Below, in pieces: positions 1 to 8,876 of a stretch of 64,000 bases of DNA. The notes beneath the pieces are model-generated. The model did no database searches, was not told where the DNA came from, and saw only the letters and a list, made by a program, of their open reading frames with translations. This DNA comes from Hymenobacter sp. GOD-10R (GTDB taxonomy: Bacteria; Bacteroidota; Bacteroidia; Cytophagales; Hymenobacteraceae). The stretch spans positions 2,694,501 through 2,758,500 of the forward strand of contig NZ_CP141184.1 in NCBI RefSeq assembly GCF_035609205.1, read 5' to 3'. A program made the position numbers and the translations under genes. Numbering within the stretch: position 1 is the stretch's first letter; each line of letters begins with the position of its first letter.

Positions 1-1703
1 TCCTCCACGCTGATACGCACACTGCGCTGGGCTGGCACCCGCTGAAGGCTGACCGTGATTTGACCGCGCGCCGGCGTGAATTTCAGTGCGTTAGATAACA
101 GGTTGAACAAGACCTTGTCCAGAATATTGACGTCAAACCACAGCATAAGGCTCGGCTCAGCGGGCAAAAAGCGCAGAGCAATACCGCGCTGGCGGGCGGG
201 CTTCTCAAATACATCCATAATCTCGCGCACGAAGGCCACCACGTTACCCTCGGTGGCGCGCACGGGCATCTTGCCCACGTCGATTTTGCGAAAATCCAGC
301 AGCTGATTCACCAGTTGTAACAGGCGCTGGGTGTTGCGCCGCACCAAACCTAGGTCATGGCGCTGGGCGGCGGAGAGGTCGGCGCCATTGGTGAGCAGCT
401 CTTCCACCGGTCCCATGATGAGGGTAAGGGGCGTGCGCAACTCGTGCGAGAAGTTGGTGAAGAAGCGCAGCTTGGCTTCGGTCTCCACTTTGGCGCGGTC
501 GGCAAAGGCTTGAATTTGATTGCGCTGGGAAAGTATCTCTTGGTTTTGATTGCCTAGCTGCTGCGTGATACGGCGATTGACCCGAAATGCCCGCCACACC
601 ACAACTCCAAGCACCATCGCACCGAGCAACGCCGCCGCCAAGATGTACAGCACGGTTTGCTGGCTGGTGTAAGTCGCCAATTGGGCCTGAAGTAGGCGTT
701 GCTGGCGCTGAATATCCTGCTGCTGACTAGCTAGCTTTTCGGTTTGCATCTTCATCGTCAGCACGTTGGTCGAGTCGATAACCATGGTGCTGAGGATGTT
801 CTCTTTATCATAAGGCTGCTTACGCAAGACCTTCATCGCCGTGCGAATAGCCTCTTCGCCGCCGGGCGAATACAGCATCGTGGCGTTGATGATGCCATCT
901 TGTACCAACTGAATACCACCGCGCGTGCCTGGTAGGCCGTCCACGCCGATAATCTTGATATGGCGGTCGAGGCCTAGCTGCTTGCAGATTTGGTAGGCAC
1001 CGAGGGCAAGACGGTCGTTGTGGGCGAAGATGAGGTCGATGTTGGGGTGGGCGCGCAGCACGGCAGGCAGGCGCTCTAGTACCGACGGCCGCTCCCAGTC
1101 GCTATTCATCTGGGCGGCAAGCCGAAGCTGGGGATAGGCTGCCAGCGCTGCGGCGAAGCCGCGGTGGCGGTCGATGGCCGGCGAGCTACCGGGGGCTCCT
1201 AGCACTTCTAGCACGTTACCTTGGCGCCTGAGCAGGTTGGCGGCGTAGTTGCCCGCCGTCTGGCCTACCTCCACGTTGTTGCCGCCCACGTAGGCCGTGT
1301 ACAGTTTGGAGGTAGTGCGGCGGTCGAGGATAACCACTGGAATACCACGGTTGTACACTTCCTCGATGATAGGCGTAACGGGCTCGGTTTCGTTGGCCGA
1401 AACAATCAACAAGTCAATGCCTTCGCGCAGAAACTCCTTGATCTGCTGCTCTTGCAGGGCGCTGCTATACTGCGCGTCCTTCATCTGAAAGCTGACCTCG
1501 GGGTGAAAGCTCAGTTCCTTTTTCATCCCGGCCAGCATGGCCAGGCGCCAAGCGTCGCCGTTGGTACACTGAGAGAAGCCGATCCGGTAACGATGCACTG
1601 GGGTAGCAGGCGAGCAGGCGCTGACTAACAACAGCAAGCTCAAATAGATACACTGCGCCAGGAAAGAAAATTTGCTCTCCCAAATGGCAGCAAGGGATTT
1701 CAT
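1..1703 (-). CDS. Hybrid sensor kinase with periplasmic sugar-binding-protein domain (partial, C-terminus off the left edge)
   Basis: Reads leftward off the window, so only about 567 N-terminal residues are present. The start ATG at 1703 gives a signal/lipoprotein-like N-terminus (hydrophobic stretch ending VSAC, then SPAT). Residues about 38-310 resemble a LacI/RbsB-type periplasmic binding protein (RIGFSQC, GIDLLIVSANE, PVVILDRR, GVDGLPGT). A glutamine-rich coiled coil follows, then a transmembrane segment near 350-370, then a HisKA domain with the H-box FSHELRTPLT and an ATPase N-box (LFNLLSNALKFTP). This is the layout of Bacteroidota hybrid two-component systems that bind a sugar directly, such as the fructose-sensing type. 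The ATPase end, receiver and AraC output domains expected in this family would lie outside the window. The ligand is unknown, and no carbohydrate gene lies next to it here. Confidence 0.93.
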   Translation of the reverse strand, partial: MKSLAAIWESKFSFLAQCIYLSLLLLVSACSPATPVHRYRIGFSQCTNGDAWRLAMLAGMKKELSFHPEVSFQMKDAQYSSALQEQQIKEFLREGIDLLIVSANETEPVTPIIEEVYNRGIPVVILDRRTTSKLYTAYVGGNNVEVGQTAGNYAANLLRRQGNVLEVLGAPGSSPAIDRHRGFAAALAAYPQLRLAAQMNSDWERPSVLERLPAVLRAHPNIDLIFAHNDRLALGAYQICKQLGLDRHIKIIGVDGLPGTRGGIQLVQDGIINATMLYSPGGEEAIRTAMKVLRKQPYDKENILSTMVIDSTNVLTMKMQTEKLASQQQDIQRQQRLLQAQLATYTSQQTVLYILAAALLGAMVLGVVVWRAFRVNRRITQQLGNQNQEILSQRNQIQAFADRAKVETEAKLRFFTNFSHELRTPLTLIMGPVEELLTNGADLSAAQRHDLGLVRRNTQRLLQLVNQLLDFRKIDVGKMPVRATEGNVVAFVREIMDVFEKPARQRGIALRFLPAEPSLMLWFDVNILDKVLFNLLSNALKFTPARGQITVSLQRVPAQRSVRISVE

Positions 1704-1905
1704 AGCGGAAGGTGGGCAGTTAGAAGCTGAGCAGTAGGCAAGATCTGGTAGCAGATCCTAGCTTAGCCGTAGGGCAACCTACGAAAGTAAGCAAGCTGAG
1801 CGACATTCGGCCGGTTGATGCTCGAAGAGGGCACGCCATAATCATGTACGGATGAGCTAGCCTCAACGAGTAACAACTACCTTACTGTTCAGGTTAAGGG
1901 AAGGT

Positions 1906-3078
1906 ATGCTATCTGTTACTGCCCTCCAACAACCCTCCACGCCCCCTCTCGTTGCTGCTACAACCCCCGAGCAAGCAGCTGCGGAGCTGGCGCCACGCCT
2001 GGCCGCACACGCCGCTTTCTCCGACCAGGAAGGAGGCTTCCCCGCCGACGAAATCGACTGGCTACGCGACGCGGGCTTGCTCGTAGCACCGTTGCAGGCG
2101 CAATGGGGTGAGAAGCCGGCAGCCCTCGGAGCTCAGCTGGAAGCGCAGCTAAGGACGCTGAAACACGTGGGCCGCGGCAACCTAGCTATCGGCCGCGTGT
2201 ACGAAGGCCACGTCAACGCGCTGCAACTCCTGCAACGCTTTGGGCGCCCCGAACAGATAGCCCGTTGGGCTGCCGATGCGGCCGCCGGTCATTTGTTTGG
2301 CGTCTGGAACACTGAGGCTCACGATGGCGTGCACCTCGAGCCGCTGCCCGACGGCCGTTATCGGCTACGCGGCAGCAAAACGTTTGCTTCGGGGGCGGGG
2401 TACGTCACGCGGCCCTTGCTCACGGCAGCGTTGCCCGATGGCGGCTGGCAGATGATCGTACTGCCCGCGGATCAGCAGGTGCCAGCCCTCGATAAGTCCT
2501 TTTGGCGCCCTCTGGGTATGCGCGCCTCTGCTAGCTTTCGAGCTGATTTTACAGGTCTTGAATTAACAGCCAGTGACTTACTCGGCCAGCCTGGCGACTA
2601 CTACCAGCAGCCCGGCTTTAGCGGCGGAGCCATTCGGTTTGCAGCCGTGCAGCTAGGTGGGGCAGAAGCGGTATTCAACGAAACCCGTCATTTCCTGAGT
2701 AAGACGGGCCGCACCGACGACCCTTACCAACGCATGCGCCTCGGTGAGTTAGCCGTGTTGATAGAGAGCGGCAACCAATGGCTGCACGGCGCGGCTACGC
2801 ACGCGGCCCGGCCCGCCGCCGATACCGACGCGGAAGCTACCGTGGCTTACGCCAACCTGACGCGCACGGCCATTGAGGGAATCTGCTTGCAAACGCTGCA
2901 ACTCGCTGAGCGGTGCGTAGGTGCCCGCGGCCTGTTGCGCCCCGAACCATTTGAACGCCTGCACCGCGACCTGACGCACTACCTGCGCCAGCCTGCCCCC
3001 GATGCTGCCCTCGCCGACGCTGGCCGGTTTGTGTTGGCTAAGTCCGCTAATCCAGCTCATACGCTGTGGGATGAGTAA
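1906..3078 (+). CDS. Acyl-CoA dehydrogenase-fold flavoprotein
   Basis: A 390-residue protein with the three-part acyl-CoA dehydrogenase fold: helical N-terminal part, a middle beta domain around FGVWNTEAHDG to PLGMRASASFRAD, and a C-terminal helical part. The C-terminal signature RDLTHYLRQPAPD resembles flavin monooxygenase/N-oxygenase members of the superfamily as much as classic dehydrogenases, so dehydrogenation of an acyl-CoA is not assured. Its last 8 bp (ATGAGTAA) overlap the start of the PIG-L gene, and a methyltransferase follows 11 bp after that, so the three are probably one transcript. The substrate is unknown. Alternatives are an FMN-dependent oxygenase or an acyl-carrier-linked dehydrogenase in a small biosynthetic pathway. 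Confidence 0.85.
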   Translation: MLSVTALQQPSTPPLVAATTPEQAAAELAPRLAAHAAFSDQEGGFPADEIDWLRDAGLLVAPLQAQWGEKPAALGAQLEAQLRTLKHVGRGNLAIGRVYEGHVNALQLLQRFGRPEQIARWAADAAAGHLFGVWNTEAHDGVHLEPLPDGRYRLRGSKTFASGAGYVTRPLLTAALPDGGWQMIVLPADQQVPALDKSFWRPLGMRASASFRADFTGLELTASDLLGQPGDYYQQPGFSGGAIRFAAVQLGGAEAVFNETRHFLSKTGRTDDPYQRMRLGELAVLIESGNQWLHGAATHAARPAADTDAEATVAYANLTRTAIEGICLQTLQLAERCVGARGLLRPEPFERLHRDLTHYLRQPAPDAALADAGRFVLAKSANPAHTLWDE

Positions 3079-3826
3079 GGTGGAACTCTTGTCCTTAGAG
3101 ACACTGCCGAACCAGCCGGTAGCTTTTATTAAATCGCTGGGACGTACTGTTGTCATAGCGCCCCACCCCGATGATGAGTCGTTGGGCTGTGGGGGGCTGA
3201 TGGCCACGTTGCGCGCAATGCTGGTGCCAGTGGCGGCGGTGCTCATCACCGACGGTACCATGTCGCACCCCCATTCACGCAAGTTTCCGCCTGCTGCCAG
3301 GCGAGCATTGCGCGAAGCAGAGTTTGCCGAAGCCCTAAGTTTGCTGGGGGTAGAAGCGGATGCTAGCTTACTGCTCGGGCTGCCCGATGGCGCGGTAACT
3401 GATCTACCACCAGCTGCCTTCGAGCAAGCAGTAGCCAGTCTAACAAAGTACCTAGAAGATTGGGCTCCCGCTACCATCGTGGTGCCATGGCGCCGCGACC
3501 CGCACCCCGACCATCGGGCTACCAGCAAGCTGGTACAGGCGGCAGTAGCTAGGTTACCTATAGCACCGCGGGTGCTCGAGTACCTAGTATGGGCCTGGGA
3601 ACGCGCCGCCCCTGACGACTTGCCCCGCTCTGATGAGGTCACCGGCTGGCGCCTCGATATCAGCACAGTACTGGCGCAAAAGCAGCAAGCTATTGCGGCT
3701 CATCGGTCTCAAATCGATGGCATTATCGACGACGATCCTACGGGCTTCCAACTGGCTCCGCAGATGCTGGCGCACTTCGCCCGCCCCTACGAAGTGTACG
3801 TGGAAGCCCTTCCTTCACTACAATGA
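3071..3826 (+). CDS. PIG-L family zinc-dependent deacetylase
   Basis: A 251-residue LmbE/PIG-L enzyme. Such enzymes remove N-acetyl groups from N-acetylglucosaminyl or related amide substrates using zinc. The family motif APHPDDESLGCGG sits near residues 34-46 and the second metal-site motif DPHPDHR near 141-147. The start at 3071 (MSKVELL) was chosen because it gives the ATGA-type overlap with the upstream dehydrogenase-like gene and places the zinc motif at the usual distance. A longer in-frame reading from 3002 would lie inside the upstream gene. The context (methyltransferase next, glycosyltransferase opposite) suggests a small glycoconjugate or modified amino-sugar product. That is inference. 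Confidence 0.9.
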   Translation: MSKVELLSLETLPNQPVAFIKSLGRTVVIAPHPDDESLGCGGLMATLRAMLVPVAAVLITDGTMSHPHSRKFPPAARRALREAEFAEALSLLGVEADASLLLGLPDGAVTDLPPAAFEQAVASLTKYLEDWAPATIVVPWRRDPHPDHRATSKLVQAAVARLPIAPRVLEYLVWAWERAAPDDLPRSDEVTGWRLDISTVLAQKQQAIAAHRSQIDGIIDDDPTGFQLAPQMLAHFARPYEVYVEALPSLQ

Positions 3827-3837
3827 AAACCTAGGGC

Positions 3838-4437
3838 ATGAACCAGAACCAACCCAATACGTTGCCGCCCACCTATTTCGAGCAGGTGTACCAAGCCAAT
3901 GCCGACCCGTGGCAGTTTGAAACTAGTCCGTATGAGCGTGAAAAATACGCCACCACGCTCGCCGCTTTGCCCCGACCTAGCTATGCGCACGCGTTTGAAG
4001 TAGGCTGCTCGCTGGGCGTGCTCACGGAGAAGTTGGCGGCTCGTTGCGCGCAATTGTTGTCGATTGATGTGGCCCTGGAGCCCTTGGCGCGCGCCAAAGC
4101 CCGGTGCGCTAACTTACCGCAGGTCACGTTTCAGCAGATGTTTCTGCCGCAGGAGTTTCCGGCACAACACAACTTCGATTTGGTGCTCCTCTCGGAAGTG
4201 GGTTACTACTGGAACCTCGCCGACCTAGGTCGGGTGGCCGATGGTTTGCTTGCCCGCATGGTGCCCGGCGCGCACTTGCTGCTCGTGCACTGGACGCCCG
4301 TGGTGCACGACTATCCCCTCACCGGCGATGAAGTGCACGAGTTTTTTCTAAATCGCGCTACGCCAGAAGGGCCTTTGCAGCACCTGCACGGCGAGCGGTA
4401 CGAGCAGTACCGCCTCGACTTACTAGAAAAGCGTTAA
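3838..4437 (+). CDS. NodS-like class I SAM-dependent methyltransferase
   Basis: A 199-residue Rossmann-fold methyltransferase. It starts with PPTYFEQVYQANADPWQFE and carries the SAM-binding motif I EVGCSLGVLTEKLA near residues 55-68, followed by acidic motif II (LLSIDVALEPL). The order and spacing resemble NodS, the N-methyltransferase of Nod-factor synthesis, but resemblance at this level does not fix the substrate. It begins 11 bp after the PIG-L gene and ends 38 bp before the converging glycosyltransferase stop codon, so it is probably last in the three-gene rightward operon. Confidence 0.88.
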   Translation: MNQNQPNTLPPTYFEQVYQANADPWQFETSPYEREKYATTLAALPRPSYAHAFEVGCSLGVLTEKLAARCAQLLSIDVALEPLARAKARCANLPQVTFQQMFLPQEFPAQHNFDLVLLSEVGYYWNLADLGRVADGLLARMVPGAHLLLVHWTPVVHDYPLTGDEVHEFFLNRATPEGPLQHLHGERYEQYRLDLLEKR

Positions 4438-4475
4438 GCACCGTTTACTTGATTAAGCCAGGCTCAGGCAGGTGG

Positions 4476-5687
4476 CTACGCCTGGGTCGGGTGTAGCCAA
4501 TCGTGCTGGCGCAGGAGCTGGCGCACTTCTGCTAGGGCTTCTCGCAGCGGAACGGGCGGCCACCGCTCCAGCCATTTTCCTGCTTCTTGCCGCGTTTGCT
4601 CAACCCAATGCCAAAGCTCCCCAAAAGTCTTGGACGCTTGCAGAAAGTGGGTGAGAGCTGCCTGCGGCACACCGAGCGTGCTGGCCACTTCCTGAATCAT
4701 CGGCGCGGCAAAGCTAGGTTCTGGAATCTGTTGCCAGACGTGGCGGAGTTGGCGCCGGGCAGTCCATTCTTGTTGTAACCCGCGCGGGCACTCCACGCAA
4801 GGCTCCTGCTGCTGTTGGTGCAACAAAGCCCACTGGCGCAGCTGCCACGAAAGCCCTACGGCCACGCGCCCCGTGAGGCGATTCGACGTAACTACCTGTA
4901 CGGCTGGACTATGACGCACGCGCAGGTCGTGGTGGCGCAGGGCTTGGTACAAGGCTTCATCTTCCAGGTAAGGCACCACGGGCAGGCCACCCACGCGGCG
5001 GTAGGCTTGCGGCGTAAGCGCCAAGCTAGCACCAAAGTGTTGGTGGTGGCGCGGCCACGGGTCAGCAGGGTCAGGGTCGACTAAGCTTTCCAAGCGGGCC
5101 CGCAGAATGCGGTACGTGGCGTCGCGCAGGTGCTGGTAATGCACCGCGCACCTAGTTGCCGGGCTGGCATTCGTCAGGATGCGGCCTCCCACGGCATCGT
5201 TGCCCGCGCCTAGCTCCGCCTGAATAGCAGCCAACCAGGTAGGGGCTACGTGCGTGTCCGCATCGGTACTTGCCAGGAAGGTGTTTGCGTTGCGGGTGTG
5301 CTCAAGGCGGCGACAAGCTTCGTCCATAAGCAAGCGGCGCGCCCACCCAATATGAGCTTCGGCAGGCGGCAGTGTTACTTCTACCACGTGCACCGCCACA
5401 TGCGGGTGCGCTTGGGCAAAGCTCCGGGCCGTGGCTGCCGTGGCATCGTCGCAATTATTAGCCAGCACGATTACCTCGTAGCAGCGCGGGTCGAGGGGAC
5501 GACCAGCGAAGTCGACTTGCGCGGCCAGGGCTGCCAGCGTTTGTGGCAGGCGCTCCGCCTCGTTTTTGGCCGGAACAATCACGCAAGCGAGCAGCTGCGG
5601 TGCGGGCGTCGTCTCAATAACCAAACTAGTTGGTATTTCCACCGCATCAGTCAGCGTACTGACCCGAGAAGGCGTATCCTGTTGCAT
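4476..5687 (-). CDS. Family 2 glycosyltransferase
   Basis: A 403-residue GT-A fold enzyme. The nucleotide-sugar-binding start ACVIVPAKNEAERLP is near residues 34-48, the metal-binding DxD is in STDADTHVAPTW near 138-149, and a GG-E-D acceptor region is in VGGLPVVPYLEDEALYQAL near 230. The remaining third (from about residue 280) is helical with no clear membrane segments, so it looks soluble or peripheral rather than a processive synthase. It faces the ACAD/PIG-L/methyltransferase operon with only 38 bp between the stop codons. To my knowledge these four families are often neighbours in other bacteria. Donor and acceptor are unknown. Confidence 0.87.
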   Translation of the reverse strand: MQQDTPSRVSTLTDAVEIPTSLVIETTPAPQLLACVIVPAKNEAERLPQTLAALAAQVDFAGRPLDPRCYEVIVLANNCDDATAATARSFAQAHPHVAVHVVEVTLPPAEAHIGWARRLLMDEACRRLEHTRNANTFLASTDADTHVAPTWLAAIQAELGAGNDAVGGRILTNASPATRCAVHYQHLRDATYRILRARLESLVDPDPADPWPRHHQHFGASLALTPQAYRRVGGLPVVPYLEDEALYQALRHHDLRVRHSPAVQVVTSNRLTGRVAVGLSWQLRQWALLHQQQQEPCVECPRGLQQEWTARRQLRHVWQQIPEPSFAAPMIQEVASTLGVPQAALTHFLQASKTFGELWHWVEQTRQEAGKWLERWPPVPLREALAEVRQLLRQHDWLHPTQA

Positions 5688-5974
5688 TAGCAGAGCCCAG
5701 AATTAGGCCATCTGCAAGCGCTACGGTAGGCGGAGGAGGGGCTAGTGGTAGGAGTGGGTGAGGGGAAGCTACAGGTCATAGGTGCTACTGCCTGCTGCGA
5801 AAGGAGAGGCAATAAAGAAACTGAGCTGTAGATAAAAAGTTAAGTAGAATTAATCTAATGAAGCTCAACCTTTATACAAAAGCCTAACCAGTCTGTACTG
5901 TCTAGCTTCCTTCGGACGAGCTAGGTGCTACTTTCGGGAGGCAAAGCAGCAGATTATCAAGGGGGACTTTAACG

Positions 5975-6022
5975 CAAAAGCACCTAGCTCCAACGGCTTG
6001 CCGTCAGAGCTAGGTGCTTTTG
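5975..6022 (-). terminator. Strong hairpin terminator after the NTF2-like gene
   Basis: Perfect 16-bp inverted repeat (CAAAAGCACCTAGCTC at 5975-5990 against 6007-6022). The loop holds a second small stem (CGGC/GCCG). It lies 14 bp past the stop codon of the leftward gene at 6036-6482, and on that strand the stem ends in a short T-rich arm. Confidence 0.7.
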
Positions 6023-6035
6023 TACTTTCGAAAGA

Positions 6036-6482
6036 CTACTTAAGCGTCAGCGCGGGGCTTTCGGCGTAGGAGCGTACTTGGTTGACCACCTTCCACTCTC
6101 CATCGATTTGCAGCAAGCTGACAAAGTCAACCACATGGCCATTCGACGACTCTCGTTCGACGCGAGCTACAGCGGCGGTGCCTTGCAGGTCGATGTAGGC
6201 GATACGACCGGGTTGCTGAAAGTCAGTGGTTTTGGCAGAAGCTAGGGTAGGCTCTGCTGCATTCTTCGTAACCAGGGTGCCGCTTTGCACTTGCATAGTT
6301 TGGGCGGAAGGCAAGTAAGCTTGGCTTGCAGCGCCGGCATCAGCGTTGTTAAGTAGCTGGCTTGTAAGCGTTTCCTCAATGCGGGCTATCTGGTATTTAG
6401 TTTTTGCAGAAAGGCGCTGAGCGAAGGAAACAGAAGCGAAGCTGATGAACAGAAGGGCGAGGAAAAGGACTTTGGTTTTCAT
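6036..6482 (-). CDS. Secreted NTF2-like (putative lumazine-binding type) protein
   Basis: A 148-residue protein with a clear Sec signal peptide (MKTKVLFLALLFISFASVSFAQ, cut after about residue 22). The rest has the NTF2-like pattern: an N-terminal helix pair (KYQIARIEETLTSQLLN), then paired strands ending in GTAAVARVERES, DFVSLLQIDGEWKVVNQV. The ending D-F-x-S-L-x-x-I-x-G-x-W-K-V-V-N is typical of the 'putative lumazine-binding' NTF2 family common in Bacteroidota, whose ligand is rarely known. It is followed by a strong terminator and preceded by a long leader with its own promoter, so it is probably transcribed alone. The function is not known. Confidence 0.75.
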   Translation of the reverse strand: MKTKVLFLALLFISFASVSFAQRLSAKTKYQIARIEETLTSQLLNNADAGAASQAYLPSAQTMQVQSGTLVTKNAAEPTLASAKTTDFQQPGRIAYIDLQGTAAVARVERESSNGHVVDFVSLLQIDGEWKVVNQVRSYAESPALTLK

Positions 6483-6935
6483 GGCTTGGAAAGGCTGGAA
6501 GGAGAAAGGAAAAGGAAGGAAGAGTGGTAGAAAGGAGCGTAAAGGGGCTGAGGGAAGCTCAGCAATAGGAGAGCAGAAGGAAAGGACGAAGGAGCGAGGA
6601 AAGGAGGCCTACGGGGTCATCGAAGTGGAGCTTGCGTTGAACTTATCGGGCAATAAGGAGCTGTTCCAGGCGGCCGCGGTTCCGCTGGGTGCCCTCGTGC
6701 GAGGATGCCTTCAACTGTGGTAGGAATGCTCGGCTAGTGAGCATCGGTGCAACGTCGGGATAGATACCGGCAGGCGGTCAAGGGTTGTCTGGAGTTGCAA
6801 AAAAATGCGGACCGACTTACCTGCTTCTGGTGACGTTGGCGCCTGGCGGGCGTCGCCCCGGTTGGGCGGCTACGACGGCCAGGACGTTGTTCGAAGTAGT
6901 GATACAAATGTAGTGGAAGGTACTATGTGACGCAA
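6483..6935 (-). promoter_or_regulatory. Promoter and about 410-nt pyrimidine-rich leader of the NTF2-like gene
   Basis: On the minus strand a Bacteroidota-type promoter is visible: TTG at 6935-6933, 20 bp, then TACATTTG at 6912-6905. Transcription would begin near 6898 and run about 415 nt before the start codon at 6482. The last 125 nt of this leader (6484-6610) are almost pure C/U on the transcript. Further upstream are small hairpins (CCTCG/CGAGG near 6699-6710, TGCTC/GAGCA near 6726-6742) and an A7 run (T7 on the transcript). No known riboswitch was recognised. The rest of the gap up to 7149 is A+T-rich and shows no gene. Confidence 0.5.
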
Positions 6936-7149
6936 GGTACCTTGGATATATTTTTAAATTTTCTTGCAAATATTTTTGGGCTTGCTTTAAGGTGTTGTGT
7001 AAATATCTGATTTATAGAAGTTTATAAATAAATAACTTGCTATGCTTCAGGGCTTTGCTCATCGTCTAATTGCGTAGCAAAGGTGATCTTTATCCGAATA
7101 CCTAGCTGAGTTTCCGGATTATGAATAGGTTACTATGTTGTTAGCGGAC

Positions 7150-8007
7150 CTATTTAGCCTTGCGGATATAGATATTCCCGTTCAAGGTCTTCATCATCAC
7201 TTCCGATCCGCCACCGTTGAGCTTGCCGTACGTCCAATTGTCGACGTTCACACGGTAGGTGCCGCCTTCGTTCGTACGGTTTATTTTGGCAGCGCTTTTC
7301 TCCGTCACCAGATCAAAGTCGCTGTAGATTTCGCCCTGGTCGGATTTCAGCTTCAGTGCCGCTTTGGTGTTGCTAGGGAAGGTCACATCAATAGCGCCAT
7401 TTACGCTCGAAAAAGCCATGGGCGTGCTGGTGGTCACGCTTCTGAATGTGGCCGTTACGGGTCCATTCACCGTGTTGGCCACGGCCGAGCCGCTTACGTC
7501 TTTCAGCTGAATACCGCCGTTCACGTTGCCTACCTCTAGCTCGCCCGTCACGTTCTCCACCACAATGTTGCCATCCTGCACGGTGCTAATCTGCAAGGAG
7601 AAATGTTGCGGCACCTTGATGACAAGGTTGACGGGGTGACGATACGAGTCGGTTTTCACGTTGATGCGGTTGTCGTTTTCGTCCACAGTAAGCTCCACGC
7701 CCGAGTCGTTATCGATGCGCCGTAGGCCATTGGCATTGGCCGGGATAGGTCGGGTAGCAGTGCGCTTCCCTTCACGGGAGCCTGCATCGATTATAACATC
7801 TTTGCCCGAATAGCCCACCACATTGATGGAGCCGTTCACGAGCTTCACGCGGAGCATGCCGGGTTTGCCAGGCGAACTGAGTGGGACGACGAGCTGGTCT
7901 TTGTCGCCAGATTGGGCTAGGGTGGGGAGCGAGGCGCCTAACAGCGCCGTGAGCAAGCTAGCTCGGAGCAAATGGCGGGTAGCAGTAGGAAGAAAGGTCG
8001 TTTTCAC
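7150..8007 (-). CDS. DUF4097 beta-strand repeat protein (first paralog from the left)
   Basis: A 285-residue secreted protein (signal peptide about residues 1-31). The body is made of short repeated beta strands with the DUF4097 rhythm: GSINVVGYSGKDVII, GNIVVENVTGELEVGNVNGGIQLKDVSGSAVANTVNGPV, LNGNIYI. Such proteins form right-handed beta solenoid-like domains and are common beside anti-sigma or transmembrane regulators. Their molecular role is mostly unknown. The start codon is GTG at 8007 and overlaps the upstream paralog's TGA (GTGA), which suggests translational coupling. It is the last gene of the sigma/anti-sigma operon. Confidence 0.85.
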   Translation of the reverse strand: MKTTFLPTATRHLLRASLLTALLGASLPTLAQSGDKDQLVVPLSSPGKPGMLRVKLVNGSINVVGYSGKDVIIDAGSREGKRTATRPIPANANGLRRIDNDSGVELTVDENDNRINVKTDSYRHPVNLVIKVPQHFSLQISTVQDGNIVVENVTGELEVGNVNGGIQLKDVSGSAVANTVNGPVTATFRSVTTSTPMAFSSVNGAIDVTFPSNTKAALKLKSDQGEIYSDFDLVTEKSAAKINRTNEGGTYRVNVDNWTYGKLNGGGSEVMMKTLNGNIYIRKAK

Positions 8008-8876
8008 TTGGTTTGCTGTTTAATCGTTACGTCGCCGTTGAGGGTCTCGAAGCGGAAGTCTTTTCCGCCTTTGCCGAGTCGCATGGCCGTATCCTTGTTG
8101 AGTTTATACCGGGTGCCGTTGCCGCTATTCTGCTTGTTTTGCGTGACTTGCGCGGGCAGCGTTTCTGCGTTAGGAAAATCGGTGAACAGCTCGCCGTGCA
8201 TGCTTTTAAAGTGCACGTCGGCCGAAACATCCTTGGGGTAGCTCACGATAATTTGCCCGTTAATGGTGTGGTAAGACGAGGCGCCCTCGGGATTTCCCAC
8301 GTACGAAGCTTCCACATTGCCATTCACTGTGTGGGCCTTGGTAGTGCCGCGGACGTTGGTGAGGGCAATAGCACCGTTCACGTTGTAGGCTTCCAGCTTC
8401 CCGGTCACATCTTGAATCGTGAGCTTGCCGTTATTCACCGTCGACACGTGCAGATTCAGCTGGCGCGGCACTTTTACCACGTAGTTGAAGGTGTAGTGGT
8501 AGTCGATTTCCTTGTGGTTCCAGTTGCCACGGCCGTTGTGCGGGCGCGAGTCGTACGGAGCGGCCGTGTACGCCACGATGCTGTCGCCGCGCTGGAGAAA
8601 ACCGAGTTGCGCTTCCTTCTTGCCTAACTCCAAGGTTTGTGGGTCGTCGGCCCGGATGATCTTGGTGGCTTCAATCACTACTTTGTTGCCGTCGTAGCCC
8701 TGTATGCTCACGGCACCGTCGATGTTGTAGAGTGCTAGCACAGTGCGGCTGGCGTCGGAGGTGACGGTGAACTCTTTGCTGATCTTTTCGGTGGCTTCGC
8801 GGTCTTGGGCCATCGCTTGGCAGCTAGACAGTAGTAGGAAGAGTCCCGTCAGTTGGGGGAGAATGGAAGGTTTCAT
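8004..8876 (-). CDS. DUF4097 beta-strand repeat protein (second paralog)
   Basis: A paralog of the following gene with the same repeating pattern (GAVSIQGYDGNKVVIEA, GKLTIQDVTGKLEAYNVNGAIALTNVRG, LNGDVTI). I chose the start at 8876 (MKPSILPQ), which gives a short signal or lipoprotein-like leader (LFLLLSSCQAMAQ). A start at 8915 would add 13 unlikely polar residues. With 8876 the gene overlaps the end of the anti-sigma gene by 53 bp. Within the operon it is third after the sigma and anti-sigma genes. A cell-envelope role is plausible but not shown by the sequence. Confidence 0.85.
   Translation of the reverse strand: MKPSILPQLTGLFLLLSSCQAMAQDREATEKISKEFTVTSDASRTVLALYNIDGAVSIQGYDGNKVVIEATKIIRADDPQTLELGKKEAQLGFLQRGDSIVAYTAAPYDSRPHNGRGNWNHKEIDYHYTFNYVVKVPRQLNLHVSTVNNGKLTIQDVTGKLEAYNVNGAIALTNVRGTTKAHTVNGNVEASYVGNPEGASSYHTINGQIIVSYPKDVSADVHFKSMHGELFTDFPNAETLPAQVTQNKQNSGNGTRYKLNKDTAMRLGKGGKDFRFETLNGDVTIKQQTK

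Noticed and set aside
2749..3666. Long leftward open frame (305 codons) opposite the ACAD-like and PIG-L genes
   Set aside because: Low-complexity serine/arginine-rich translation with no domain, fully antisense to two well-supported genes; an effect of G+C-rich codon usage.
6445..6723. Rightward open frame rich in Lys/Glu/Arg
   Set aside because: It is the translation of the polypurine stretch opposite the NTF2-like gene's leader; no protein-like pattern.
6726..6834. 33-codon leftward ORF within the leader (MLTSRAFLPQ...)
   Set aside because: Could be a leader peptide, but there is no conservation evidence and no hydrophobic or regulatory pattern, so it is left out.
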